DNA of 64,000 bases from Vigna angularis (lineage: Eukaryota; Streptophyta; Magnoliopsida; Fabales; Fabaceae), in the NCBI RefSeq assembly GCF_016808095.1, contig NC_068975.1:2480001-2544000 (forward strand). Reading direction: 5' to 3'. The position numbers were made by a program, and so were the translations under genes. Shown here piece by piece: positions 24,405 through 37,600 of this stretch; the first letter of the stretch is position 1; each line of letters opens with the position of its first letter. A model generated the notes under the pieces. It saw only the letters and a program-made list of their open reading frames with translations, was not told the DNA's origin and made no database searches.

Positions 24405-26784
24405 ATGATTGTGAGAAAAACCAAGACAAAGTCACTACTTGTGCTCCTTTTTATGGTTCTTGCCTTTTTCTTTGTCATTTACAATTTGGTATTTATGATC
24501 AAACACCATAAGGGTGGAAGCTGGATATCAGAAAATTCCCATTCAAAATTCCATGTTGTGGTCACTGCTACTGATGCAGCTTATTCTCAATGGCAATGCC
24601 GAATTATGTACTACTGGTATAAGAAGGTAAAGGAAATACCTGGATCAGATATGGGAGAGTTCACCAGAATTGTCCATTCAGGTAAACCAGACCAGTTGAT
24701 GGATGAGATTCCTACTTTTGTGGTTGATCCACTTCCTGCAGGCTTGGATAGGGTACATTAATATTTTCAGCTTCTTCTGTCAGAATTCATATCCTTTTAA
24801 CCTATGTAACTTTAAAGTTAAATTTTTCACTTCATCCCTATAGTTGTTCTTATTTTAATTTTTAGTTCCTGTATGAAGTAAGTGTGAGTTTTGGTCTCTA
24901 CACATTCATGTCTGAAGACATGTGCCCCCACTTACATTTTGTTATTTCTATTCTTCATAAGAAAGTTTGTAACTTTAATCTCTTTTTCTCTTACCTGGTT
25001 GCTGATATACTTTTAGGTAAAGTCATACTAAAAGATTATCTTCCCATCCTTTTCATTTTAACTAGTTCTTTTCAGAAAGTTTCAATCTGTAAGCAGATAT
25101 TGAAGTTTTTCAGCTGAACTAAAAAGAACTTTATTTAGCTGAATTACTAGTAGCTTGACTCATGTTTCTGTGCATTTAAATGCTATTGTACATTTCAAAT
25201 CCTTTTGCAGAATATAATAACAACAAAGTGGTGAGATAAGTGAAACAATTAACTCCACTGGAAAGTTTATCCCCAGTTTCGTTATTTGTGATATTTTTTT
25301 AGTATTCCTTACTATTGATTTGATGCCTCAAAAACACTTGTCTGTTTATTTTTTCAGGGTTATGTTGTGATGAATAGACCATGGGCTTTTCTTCAGTGGC
25401 TGGATAAAGCAAATGTTGAGGAAGAGTAAGTTTCTTTATTCTGGTTTTCTAGGATGTTATGCTCTTCAGTAGCAAAACCTAACAACAAGGAATTTCATGA
25501 TTGGTGCAGATATATTTTGATGGCAGAACCCGACCACATATTTGTAAAACCTTTGCCTAATTTGGCTAATGGAAATCAACCAGCAGGGTATCCATTTTTC
25601 TACATAAAACCAGATAAACATGAAAAAATAATTAGAAAATTCTACCCTAAGGCGAATGGTCCTATTACAGATATTGACCCCATTGGAAATTCTCCTGTAA
25701 TCATTCAGAAGGTGAATTTTCAATCAATATAGTTAACAGTTATAGTTATTACAAAGCATGATAGCTTCTATAGAGGAACTGATTTTTTTTAACATCAGTC
25801 CTTGCTGGAGGAAATAGCTCCCACATGGGTGAATGTTTCCCTGCAAATGAAAGATGATCAAGAAGCTGATGAAACTTTTGGATGGGTACTTGAAATGTGA
25901 GTAGTACTGCATAAATTTTCTAGAACTTAAACTCAGTTATCAATTTTTGTCCTGGCACCTGTCACTATTCATTTCTGCTTTAACTCTTTTGAATTCAGGT
26001 ATGCATACGCTGTGGCTTCGGCATTGCACGGTGTACGGCATGTTCTTCATGATAACTTCATGCTCCAGGTTTGTTTATTTGTGAATGAGGAATTGCATCT
26101 TTACCTAAGGAAGTAGCATTGAAGTTAATGGCATGCATCATGAACTGTTACAGCCACCATGGGACTTGGATGTTGGGAACAAGTTTATAATCCATTATAC
26201 CTATGCATGTGACTACAATTTAAAGGTGAGGGGATTTCTTCTTTTTATTTTATATTATTATTATGCTGTCCTTGATTAATATTCCCTTTGCTTTGGTGAT
26301 TAATATTAAAAGTTGAACTTTGTTTGTAGCACAAGTTACTTACTCCTATTACTTATCCATTCAGGGGGAATTGACATATGGGAAGATTGGAGAATGGCGT
26401 TTTAACAAGAGAGCTTATCTCTCAGGTCCTCCACCCAAAAACCTTTCCTTACCCCCTCCTGGAGTTCCTGAAACTGTGGTATGTCTTAGTCTACAATTTT
26501 TCTGCAAAAGGAAACCAAGTTTCAGTTGAATGTGAATCTTGGCAATTTGAAATTGCATTTAACTTTTGTTTTGGTGTGTTAAAGATCTTTTAGCGGCATG
26601 GCTAACTTTTATACTGTGATCAACTTTTGTTTTTATTTGAAGCTTGATTTATACTATGGTCATTTTACGGTTGCTTGTTTCGGCAGCTAATAGATACTGT
26701 GATCATTTGCAGGTGCAGCTTGTAAAGATGATCAATGAAGCTACTGCTAACTTACCTAAATGGGATTCATTAAATAGAAGCTGA
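24405..26784 (+). CDS. Hydroxyproline O-arabinosyltransferase (HPAT/RDN1 family)
   Basis: Eight exons with GT-AG borders join in frame: 24405-24752, 25358-25425, 25510-25711, 25799-25896, 25999-26068, 26154-26225, 26365-26478, 26713-26784. They total 1044 nt, 347 aa, close to the usual size of about 355. Residues 8-30 are a single hydrophobic anchor after a basic start, giving a type II Golgi membrane protein. The lumenal part carries the family blocks: FHVVVTATDAAYSQWQCRIMY (from about residue 48), FVVDPLPAGLDRGY, MAEPDHIF (143-150, the DxD-like region), DPIGNSPVI, PPWDLDVGNKFIIHY and GELTYGKIGEWRF. Enzymes of this family add L-arabinose to hydroxyproline in extensins and CLE peptides. In legumes the RDN1/NOD3 members act in autoregulation of nodulation. 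Whether this is the RDN1 ortholog or another HPAT paralog cannot be told here. No break or missing motif was seen. Confidence 0.95.
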
Positions 26785-27546
26785 GGAAAAGAAAATAAAC
26801 CACAAATCCTTAGGCCTCTCATGCTATGGCTACTAGATGACAACCAACAATTTGGATTACATAAAAATAGACCTGTTTCACCCCAAGATCTCTGATTAAT
26901 ACAAAAAAGATGTTTTTGTGCTAGATCTAAAAAATAGATGTTTTTTTCTGTAGCAAGTCAAGTGTGGGTATTGAAGTATAGAGCATTTATAGTTTGTCAG
27001 TTCAGTAGGCTTTGTCAGAGGAAAATCAATGGAAACAACTTATTATCAAAATATTATATCTAGAGTTCAATGTATCAAATATGCAGTGAAAAATGAGAAC
27101 GGAAGTAACCACCCAGAGTTTTGAATTGAGTGATAGTATATTTGTGCATTATACATCTCAGTTTAAAATGGTAGTGATTTCCAATGAGCATGTTTAAGAA
27201 AAATCAATAGATCAGTTTTATAGAAGACAAAAAAAGAGACTCCAAATTCTGCGATAAAAGTACAGGTCACTTGACCATCATGCATGAACTCTATTATAAA
27301 GTTATAGACTTTCTTCAACTTACGTACTCCAACTTCATATCATTTGGATATTGGTCAGTGGAGACCTCTATAATGCCTCAGAAAATAAGAGAGAATCTGA
27401 GCAATAAAGGGATACCATAAAAGTTGTCAATATTTTATATATAAAACAGACGCCTCCTTTTCAATTATGTATAGATGTTTTTATATGCATTAAAATGATT
27501 GCTTTCATTTCTCTATCTATTTCATGCTACATGCTTTATTGTATTT
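26785..27546. other. Convergent intergenic region between HPAT and phospholipase C
   Basis: This 762-bp stretch separates two facing stop codons and must contain both 3' untranslated regions. It is AT-rich, with several AATAAA-like words, but no strong terminator structure or extra gene. The two transcripts may overlap at their 3' ends. Confidence 0.6.
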
Positions 27547-30500
27547 CTAAGGGTTTCTGTTTGAAGATTTGGATGATCTCGTAGTCAAAGAAGGCTTCAT
27601 CTGGACTATATGTTCTTCATTCACTCCCATTTTCTTTGCATATCGGCCTGCTTCAAAGAACCTCCTAACTGCGTCATCCATGTAATCTTTCCCTTGTTTA
27701 ACAGTCATGTCTTTCCCTATTTTACCTGGAAAACTAGTGAGGATATTATCTCCTTTAAGCACTGCTGCAAGTTGGATCAATTCCTGCTGAAATTCACTCA
27801 TCTGGGCATCTTCATTAGGCCCTCCCTCCCTGATCTTTACAGGGGTTGGAAGTTTCTCTGCACCAAAATAACACCAGCAGGAATCAACAAATTGTAAAAT
27901 ATGCAGTGGTGAATGTCATTTGCCTCTACTCACTCTTTCGTGTGAGCATTCAAAGGTTAGAATGTAACAAATTATCCTATCTTTTACTCGTATTTGGACA
28001 TTTATAGTTTTTTTTCTTACATTGTTGAATAAACCAGGTAATTGAACTTGTTAACGTCGGAAAGAGAGAGGCGAGGTCTTTAATTAATTTTATACTAATT
28101 GAATAGGTATATAGCAATCATTTGTATGATTAGTACATTTGTCAAGCAAACGTCACTATGGTCATAGATGGATACATACACACACATATGTAACGACTAA
28201 CAATCTTTATTTAGGATATTAGATAAGACACTAACTTAGCGTTTTTAAGCTTAGTTTCAGAGTATCTTCACTGCAAAAAATCCTCTTAGCGAGTTTCGGT
28301 TCCCTCCGCGAAATTATGCATTAGAGAATTTTGGAAGTTTTAATGCATAATTTTTTTTACTTAGCCTTTGAAGTTTGCTGAGCCATTTTTCAATCTCCTC
28401 AGTGCAGATCAGATTGGTTCAGCCATATTCAGCTTGGCCCAGTCATTTTCACCCTGCACCAAAATTCTCTTTGCAGCTTATCCTCTCAGCGTACAGGAGC
28501 TGCAGCCTGGAGTAAGCAAATTTTTCCTTTTGAATGTCTATTTTCAATCCTTACTCTTGGGAGTGAATCCACTGAGTGCACAAATTTTTCCTTTTGAATG
28601 TCTATTTTCCATCCTTACTAGTGAATCCACTGACTGCACAGGGGCTACACTTAATGGATTTAAGGCAGCTGCAATCCAATTTTTAACAATCCACTCAGCC
28701 GTTTGTGATTTGTTTTGCAGATTGGCTCGTGCCAATTGAGTATAACTAGCCCGAAGTTGTCTTCTTTTGGTATTTTGACAGAACAAAGATGAGATCAGAG
28801 AGATAAAAGGTTCTCTTACCACCTAAGACACAAGGAATCAAGAGATTCTTCTCTCTTCCCTCTTTCCTTGCTTCTCCATCACTTCTCATTCTCTTCAAGT
28901 TCTAGCAATCAATTTTCTCCTTAAGGTGGTTCTCGTATTTCCATCATTTTCCTCCTTTTATAGTATGAGATGTGCATCGAAGAAATATAGGTTTATGGAT
29001 TATGAAACCCTAACCCTTGGAATCATTATCTAGAGAGATATGTTATCTTTTGAACCTTTTTTTATGAGATATTTCTATAAACACAATAGTTCTTACAGAT
29101 AGAGATATTTGATAATAGTATTACATCTTATGAAATGCTTGATGAGAATTGTTGAAAGTTATCTCTACCTTGAATTTAAAACATGGTTCTTAGAGTGATA
29201 ATGATAGGTTTCTGGATTGGAAACCTATCTAAATTGCACTAACACACGTAACAACCAGAAAAGAAGTATAAATGGTATACTTTTCTATTCATTATAGCAA
29301 CTGCACAGCCAAAACAACCTCCAAGAGAGCTAAATTCTCTTTCCACAGGATAAACGTGATCCTGTCTATGCAGTATACAAATTCAAAAGTAAGTATCACT
29401 CAAATTGATCCTGTCTATGCAGTATCACTCAAAAGTAAGTATCACTCAAATAACAAAAAGGTTTTTGTCATAAAAGAACATAAACATTTGAGGACAAATC
29501 CTTTTCAAAAGGGACGGTATGATGACATATCCCTAAAAGTTGACTCTTGTGTTGGAATGGATAGTCTTTCAAACATGTACATCCAACACAAGACAAATAA
29601 AAGCTTCAAAGATGCTCCTACTCTCCAAGACTTTGATCATTAATTTGATTTAAGGTGTATCATTCTTAAGAGCTATATTCTTCCTTTACTCACTATCATA
29701 ACATTTGTTCCAACTTGTGTTATAAGATGGGTATTTGACCCCGGCAGAAAAGAGACATAATGAGTCTAAAGAAGATGAGGAAGTTTGCCTTATCCCAAGT
29801 TGAAGATTTAAGGACAAATCTTTTTCAAGAGGGAGGGAATGATATCATATCCACTAGCAATGATCAAGCATCTACAAGAAGAGTTGAAGTCATCCATTAA
29901 GATGGGCTAAACTCTACCTTTTGGATCACTTTTGAAGCCATCATGGACATTAGCTTGGAGTAGTATAGGTTTCTTTAGGCCATGTATTTTGGCCAAGTAG
30001 TGTAGGTTTCTTTAGGCCATGTATTTTGGCCAAGTAGTGTAGGTTTCTTTAGGACATGTATTTCGGCCAAGTAGGTAGGTTTGTTTAAGGCTTGTATTAA
30101 AACCTAATTTGATAGGATATAAGGTGTGCAGAATAGAAGGAAATAGATTAGGAGGTTGACCAAAGAAGTCTATCATAATTAGTATAGAGTTTTTCCTTAA
30201 GCTAGACATCCAAACCATGTGAAAAGCATGTGTCATGTGTCATGCTTCCATTGGAGAGGATTTAGCTTTAGTAGTGGTCACATAACACTCTAGGAACGGA
30301 GAAGATTGTGCTTTATGAGTGGCCACATGTCCTCCCCTCATTGGAGAGGATTTGTGGACACTTGTTCACTCCTTAGAAAGCTTCATTTTTTGCCAAGGAG
30401 TGCAAAGGTGGGAGATCATGTTTTTAGGATTTTTAGGAGACACCCTTAGCCTATAAATAGAAGTGTCTCTTTTCATGTATTCATCTTTAATGTTGAGTAA

Positions 30501-33254
30501 AGTTATACTGCCCATTTTTAACCATACTACTCATCTTAAGATCAAGACTAGAGCAACCCATGAGGCCCCTCTAGTCACCTTCCTCTTAGAGTTGACCTAA
30601 CCTCTCTTTGAGCCTTCAAACACCACACTATTAAGACAAAATCGCCTATGCGCCTAAATGCTCTCATATATTGAAGTTTTACCAAATAACATTAAAACGG
30701 GATAATAATCTGAAAACAACTTAAGATGAAAACACAAAGACTTAAGACTTGAATCCCCAACATAGAAAACCTACACAAGACTTAGAACCTGAATCCCCAA
30801 CATAGAAAATCTTAGGTAAACACTTAGGTTCTTAGGAATTAGAAAAACATTTAGGTCAAAAAGAGCCAGACACTATGCTAAACAGTTGTTATGCCTAAAG
30901 CGTCTAAGAGAGATAAAGCTAAACGCTTAAAATTTATCATACTCAAAGGGTATTCAATTTAGCTCTCGAAAACAAAACAATGTTAAGACTATGTCTTCGA
31001 CAAAACACACTAAAAGACTAAAAGATAAAACACAAAAAGAAAACATAAACAAGCTAAACTCTATCTGTCTAAAGAAGAGACAAAGATCAAAAGAAGCGTT
31101 TACTTGCCTAAACGATACCATGAACTAAAACAATACTTGCTCCAAATATGAAGTCTTACTCAACGCTTGGTATCTTTAAAAGAAAAGCTTAATTGTCAAA
31201 TGCTACCTTAATGGTAGGAAATCAAAAAACACTTTGTTGTTCTGAGCAAGCATTAAATGAAATTAAATGCTCAACGTTCAAAAATAACAAAAGTGATAAG
31301 AAAAGACCTATCTGTTGCATGCACAATTTATTCTACTCTTTCCAGATAAGGTATTCTACACACATCCACAGAGCTTCAGATCAAAATATCAGAAGTCGAC
31401 CTTAAAGAGATATTCACAAAATGTTCTTCACTTGAAGCCATGCCTAAAAGGACATACTATCTACTTCAAGCCAAGTACTGAAAAAGCATGCCTACTCTGA
31501 CAAGTTGACTTATCCAACGACTGTTGTACACGAAGAAAGAAAAAGCACAAGAATCAAGGCGAACACTTAGTCTAACGGACATTTATTTAAGAACTCTTTA
31601 AATATAAGAGCTTTCAAAAGAAAAATCAAGAGGATAATAGTCTAGAGAGCAGCAAGAGAAAAGCTTACAACGAAATATCTATCCTGAGAAGAGTTCAGAA
31701 GAAGAAAAGAAAGAGCTCAAGAAAAATATCATATTTGTGCAGAAAAAGAGAAGAAGAGAAAAGATAAGAGAAGAAAAGAAATACTATCAAGCTTTATTGT
31801 TATATTGCTTATTGATTGTAAGAAAGAGGGAAGAGAAAAGAGAGAAATACCTGCAAGTGTTTAGACTACTTTGTATTATATTCACATCCTCTTTGCGAGA
31901 GTAATAGTCTGAACGACTTGTAAGCAACCACTGATTGTAGTTCTGGAAAGAATTCAAACACTTGCAACTAAACTCATTTTGACTTGAGGAAATCTAGGCG
32001 GTAATCTAGTATCAAGAGTGGTGTGAATACTCAAAGGAAATCTAGGCGCGGTAGTATAGTACCAGTAGTGGTGCAAATACTGAAAGGAAATCTAGGCGTG
32101 GTAGTCTAGTATCAGGAGTGGTGGGAATACTCAGACCAGGACTGGTGAGAAACTCAGTTGTAATCTTGTGAAGATTATAGTAGAACCCTCTGTGCAGGAG
32201 ACTGGACGTAGCACAATTGGAGTGAACCAGTATAAAAATAACTGTGCATTTATCTCTTCTCTTACCTAAACACTCCTCTTATAAAAACCTATAGTTGTGT
32301 TTTTATTTCTAAACAGAAGAACTCTCGAAGCTAAACGATTACTCTTCAATTACGGAAGTTCTTATAAAACTCTGTAGTGTGCATTCTAAATAGCACGTCA
32401 AAAGCAATAATCGTTTACAACTCTTATATGGTCGAGCATCTAAGCTTTCATAAGATACATTCAGAGCTCGACTATGTGCTATATCAAAAGGGTTGCAAAA
32501 ATAATTTTTCCATAAACACTATTCAACTCCCCTTCATCCCCTTTCTAGTGTTTTTTAGGTACTTCACACACCACCACCATATGGCCGGGAGCTTCTAGCC
32601 TCACATTTACCATAACTTTCACATTTCAGCTCTCATCCTTGATGATCCACCACATTTCTGTTGGGTCTATCGAGGAGGAGGTTCCCTGTGGGTTACACAC
32701 CAGAGTTGGGTCTATCAAGGAGAAGGTTACCCTGTGAGTTACACAAACACCAATAACATCTGAGTCAACTATATAAGGGATCGACACCACTCTTTACTCA
32801 AAACCTTAAGGCAATGGGTTAATGAGTCTTTTATCTTTATATACTGTTCTACTTTCTCATTTCTATCCAGTGTGGGACTTGGACTCACACTTGGATACCC
32901 AACAATTTCTACACCATATTTCTTCAAGGGCCCATCTCCATTGCATCCTTCTAGCTTTGACCCAACCTAGCTAGGAGATTGCTATCATATAGTATGAAGG
33001 ATGAAGCAGTTTTGAGTTTCATGTAACTTTGGACTTGCTTAGTTATCCTTTTAAGAAGATCTTTGTATTGTTTTACGTTTTGTAAACTCGTGTACATATG
33101 GATTAGTTTCTAGTTTGTTTTGTATGGTTGATTTGAGAACCTAAATGTACAACAAATATTATGTTATGTAAATTATTTACGTGAGTTTTTTTATTCACAT
33201 TTATTATTATTTATTTCATGCCTAAATAGTTTCTAGGTGTTATATATATGTATG

Positions 33255-33289
<35 letters not shown>

Positions 33290-34574
33290 GTATGTATATA
33301 TATATATATATGTATGTATATGTATAGAGAAATTGAAAAACAAGATACATGTCAAAGCTATTAGATTCGGTTTTAAAGCTACTGCAAATTTTATATTCCT
33401 ATTTAAATTACATTTTTCTCATGTACGTATATAATTTTATGAATACATATGAATGATATGTGATTAGTATTTGTTCAATATTCTAAACAAAGGGGATTTT
33501 GTTGCTTATTGATACATAAATGCGATTATAGTCTAATTAGTTGATGAAGGATACTAACCTGGGCAATTTGTCCTTGGCTCTGTTCTTGTCTGAACAATGC
33601 CCTCAAAGGTTCCAGCCCAAGCATCTCTGTTGGTCAAAAATGAAGGCAAATTGAAGAGCTTTTTCACTGTTGCTGAAATGGATGAGTGCTCATATTCGGA
33701 TGTAGGAGTTGGTGACCCATTTGGCCCATGAACAACTGTATCACCGTAAAAATCAGAAAAGCTTGAACAGTTTTCAATAATTCACTATCTCATACATGTT
33801 ACACATGAGATTCATTGGTTCCATTCAAGTGGACAATATAATTGTCCAATATAACGTTAATTTGAGAAAAAAAATTCTTCATACACGGTTAGTTGTTTAC
33901 TCACATGTTTCATTTTTTTCATTAATTATAATTTTTAAAATTTATAAACAAAAACAATGTACCTCGGTGCCTAGAAGGCTCTTTGATATACAAAGAAATA
34001 CAAGAGAGCGTCATTCTATGGACTCTCATCTACAAATACAAAGAGGTTGTTTCTATATTCAACCCAAGATCAACCGTCATTGAGACAACTTTTCCGTCAC
34101 GTCAGGACTCTCCTAGTGGAAACACAATCCACCTATGTTCATATGTCCCTGTTTTTTTAGTGTAAATAACTAATTTAATTTTAAAAATAATAAATGTAAA
34201 TAAATAATCATTTTAAAAAATAAAATAATAATTTTAATTTAAAAAACAGTTAAATTTAAATTAATGATCATTTAAAAAATAAAATTAATAAAATAATTAT
34301 TTTAATTTAACAAAATAATCACTAAAGAGCAAAATTTAAAAATAAAAACGGTTAATTTAAAATTAACAGTTACTTTAAAGATAAATTTAAAATATAAAAC
34401 CGATTAAATTTAAATTATCAGTTACTTTAAAAGATAAAAATAATAAGATAATTATTTTAATTTAAAAACGATAACTTAAAAAATAAAATTATAAAAATTA
34501 TGTTTACCAAAAGAGAAAACCCTCTTATATAATAATATATAATATATTATAAAAAATATGAATAATTTTTTCAA

Positions 34575-34632
<58 letters not shown>

Positions 34633-37600
34633 AAGATAATTTGAGCAATTATTATGATCAAATTTATTAACCGATCTTAAATTGTCCTGAATTCTTGATA
34701 GAGCCTTGAAGTTTCCTCCCTGGCAACATCTCACCAACCAACTAAAGAATAATTTATTAGCTGTAAGGCACCAAAAATCAATTTCTTTCCATTTTGGCTT
34801 TCAGCTTAAGAATAAATCTTTGTACTTGAAAAAAAATAGTTGTTTGAGCCTGCACGGACCTTTTTCTATCTTTTCAACAATAGATCACATATTTCAACCC
34901 ACTTGAAGCTTTTATTTTGTTTTTTGTTTCTTTAATCTTCGCCTACAACACATACTAAGCTATCAACTTACATTTCAAAAGTGATAAATCAATCCACCAA
35001 AAACACCTCAGATAAGCAATAAATCCATAATAATATCCCAGCATTATTGCTCCTTGGTTTTGCTTTAAGACATTGGCAACTACATTGCTTACACACAATG
35101 AACTAGCACGATATCAAAGGTCAGATTCTTCCTTGTGGGGGTGTGTGATTTGTCATCGTTTAGAAATATCCATAATAATGAGGTTTCACGCTGTACTCTT
35201 TGACACTGAAGATAGACACAAAAAAAGTAAAAGGTCCCACTCAGCGCACCACATCACACTTTATGTATATTGTCTGTTTTCAAAGTTAGTGTGAGAATCA
35301 ATTTCTTAAGTGTGAGCATGTGATGGATGAGTCGTGCCTAACTTAAAGCAAGTCATTTTATTAAGATCATGAAGGCACCATATGTGAAGTCGTATGGTGC
35401 ATGGAAAGTGTGATGAGAGAATCTGAAAATATTAGTAATCTTCTCTTACATGTTCGTTGACCAATAAATTCTCATACCAATAGTGCTGTCTAACTCAAAA
35501 CATTTATGCACCCAAGATGATAAGGGTTTAGGTGTATCATAGAGAAAAGCCCATACACTGTTCATACTGGAATGCAAGATTGTATTTTAGATTTAATGAC
35601 TGCATCAATTGTGCACAGAATAGAATAGCCAGATATAAAGTAGAATCTATACATGTCAAAATAACTCAATAATAAACAAGATGTGACTTTGAAAAGTACT
35701 ACATATATCATTACTTTATCCAAAAGCAAAAAACCAAAAATAATAAAATTATGTGCAAATCTAAAAATAAAATTACAATTAAAATATTTATATATTAGAA
35801 TAAAATATTGCTTTTGTATATAGACACGTATATTTATATAATAGAATCATATTTATCATCAATTATTTAAACAAATAACAAAAATCATTCTAGCATCATT
35901 TCTTTAACAGTTCTAAAATCAAGAAAACAACCTAAAATTTTAAATAATAGTAAAAAAGGGGGAAATTAGCAGATCAAATAACCTCTTTTTTGTTGTAGTA
36001 ATTAGTGACACACAAATTAGAGAGAAAATAAAAGTCATCTGATTTTAACTTCCATTATCTGACACAAACATCTTCAATATTTATTTCTTTACGTATTTTT
36101 AAAACCACTTTAATAATGATGAAAAAATAAAATAGAAAAAAAATAAACGAATGGAAATATGAGAAAATAACCATATTAATAATTTGTATTAATATCATAA
36201 TTAAAAATAGATAAAAAATATTTATCTTTATCGGACAGAAGTTAATAAAATATACTAAATGATGATAAAAATTCCTAAATAAGACGGGAAACCCGTACTT
36301 TTTTATAACATTTAATAAACTTTAACCAATTAAGAAATAACACTTCCATTAGATACTATTCTCATTAAAAGATCTCAATAATCTCAAGCTATCTTCCTTT
36401 ATGTCCATATTTTTCTTTTAGTTGTCTGTTTCCTTTGATATCTTTTCTATTAACTCTATTTTTAAATTAGCTTATAATTAATTTTCCCGGTTAAAAGTAA
36501 CCTTACGTAATAATTGAATACTTTTGTTGTAAATCTAAACTATTATAACATTTAACCATAAGTATGAATTATATGAAGTGCAATGCAAATGAATTATAGT
36601 GATGAAGAAATGGATATTTTACTCTAGTTTAGGGCATGACATACCTGTACCCTTCTGAATCCAAGGCGAGATAGCAATGGTTGGGACCCTCACTCCCAAC
36701 CTATTAAAGGTGAAGTTAAACGGTTCAGGACCCACAATCCCATCAGGACTGGGCACTCCACGCGCGGGGGTAGGCACGTGGTCGTAAAATCCTCCATGTT
36801 CATCGTACGTGATAAGAAAGAGGGTCTGGTTCCACTGCGGGCTGGCCCTCAGTGTCTCGTACACCTCCTTCACAAACATCTGCCCCTGGTACACATCGTG
36901 CGATGGGTGATCATCATTGGCAGGGATTAACTTCGTGTCCATGTACCGCTGCTCCATCACAGTGTAGCTCGGCAACTTCCCCTCTTTGGCGTGCAGCTTG
37001 AACGACAAGTCGTAAGAGTGGAACTTCAGCACGTACTTCAGCTTCCGAAGGTTCCGGTAGAAAAGTGTGGCGGGGATGTTCTGGTAGTATATCCCGAAGT
37101 CTAATCCTGCATCGTACACGCTGTCGAAGATCGTTTGCTGCGGGTACCCAGCCGCCAGCTTGGCCGCCACATTGCTGGTGGCGCCGCCTGATGTTGCCGA
37201 GTGCACGAATAGACGGTTCGGCTGGGTGGAAGCCGGCACGGAGGCGAACCACCTATCAACATGAAAATGGAAATCATGGTTTAAAATTAAAACAATAAAA
37301 CACGGTGATGATATACGCATGAATACGACACGTAAAGTAGCTGTCTCTAGATATTTATATTTCTCTTTTAGTGCAAAGGAAGAACCAATTTCTGTCTATT
37401 TTTTTTAGTTAAATTCATTATTATTAATAATAATAATAATATAAATATAATAATAATGCTAAATTAATACACCGGTCCCAACCAATTTCAATTAAGAAAA
37501 AGGTGAAATGGGAAATTGAAAGAGAAAAAGGAGTTTCTTAACGTAAATCCACATTAATGAAGGTACCTCACCAAACAAGAATAGAAAATCCAAAGATGTT

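Noticed and set aside
33240..33434. 65-aa frame of Tyr/Met/Cys/Ile repeats
   Set aside because: It is a translated TATATG microsatellite.
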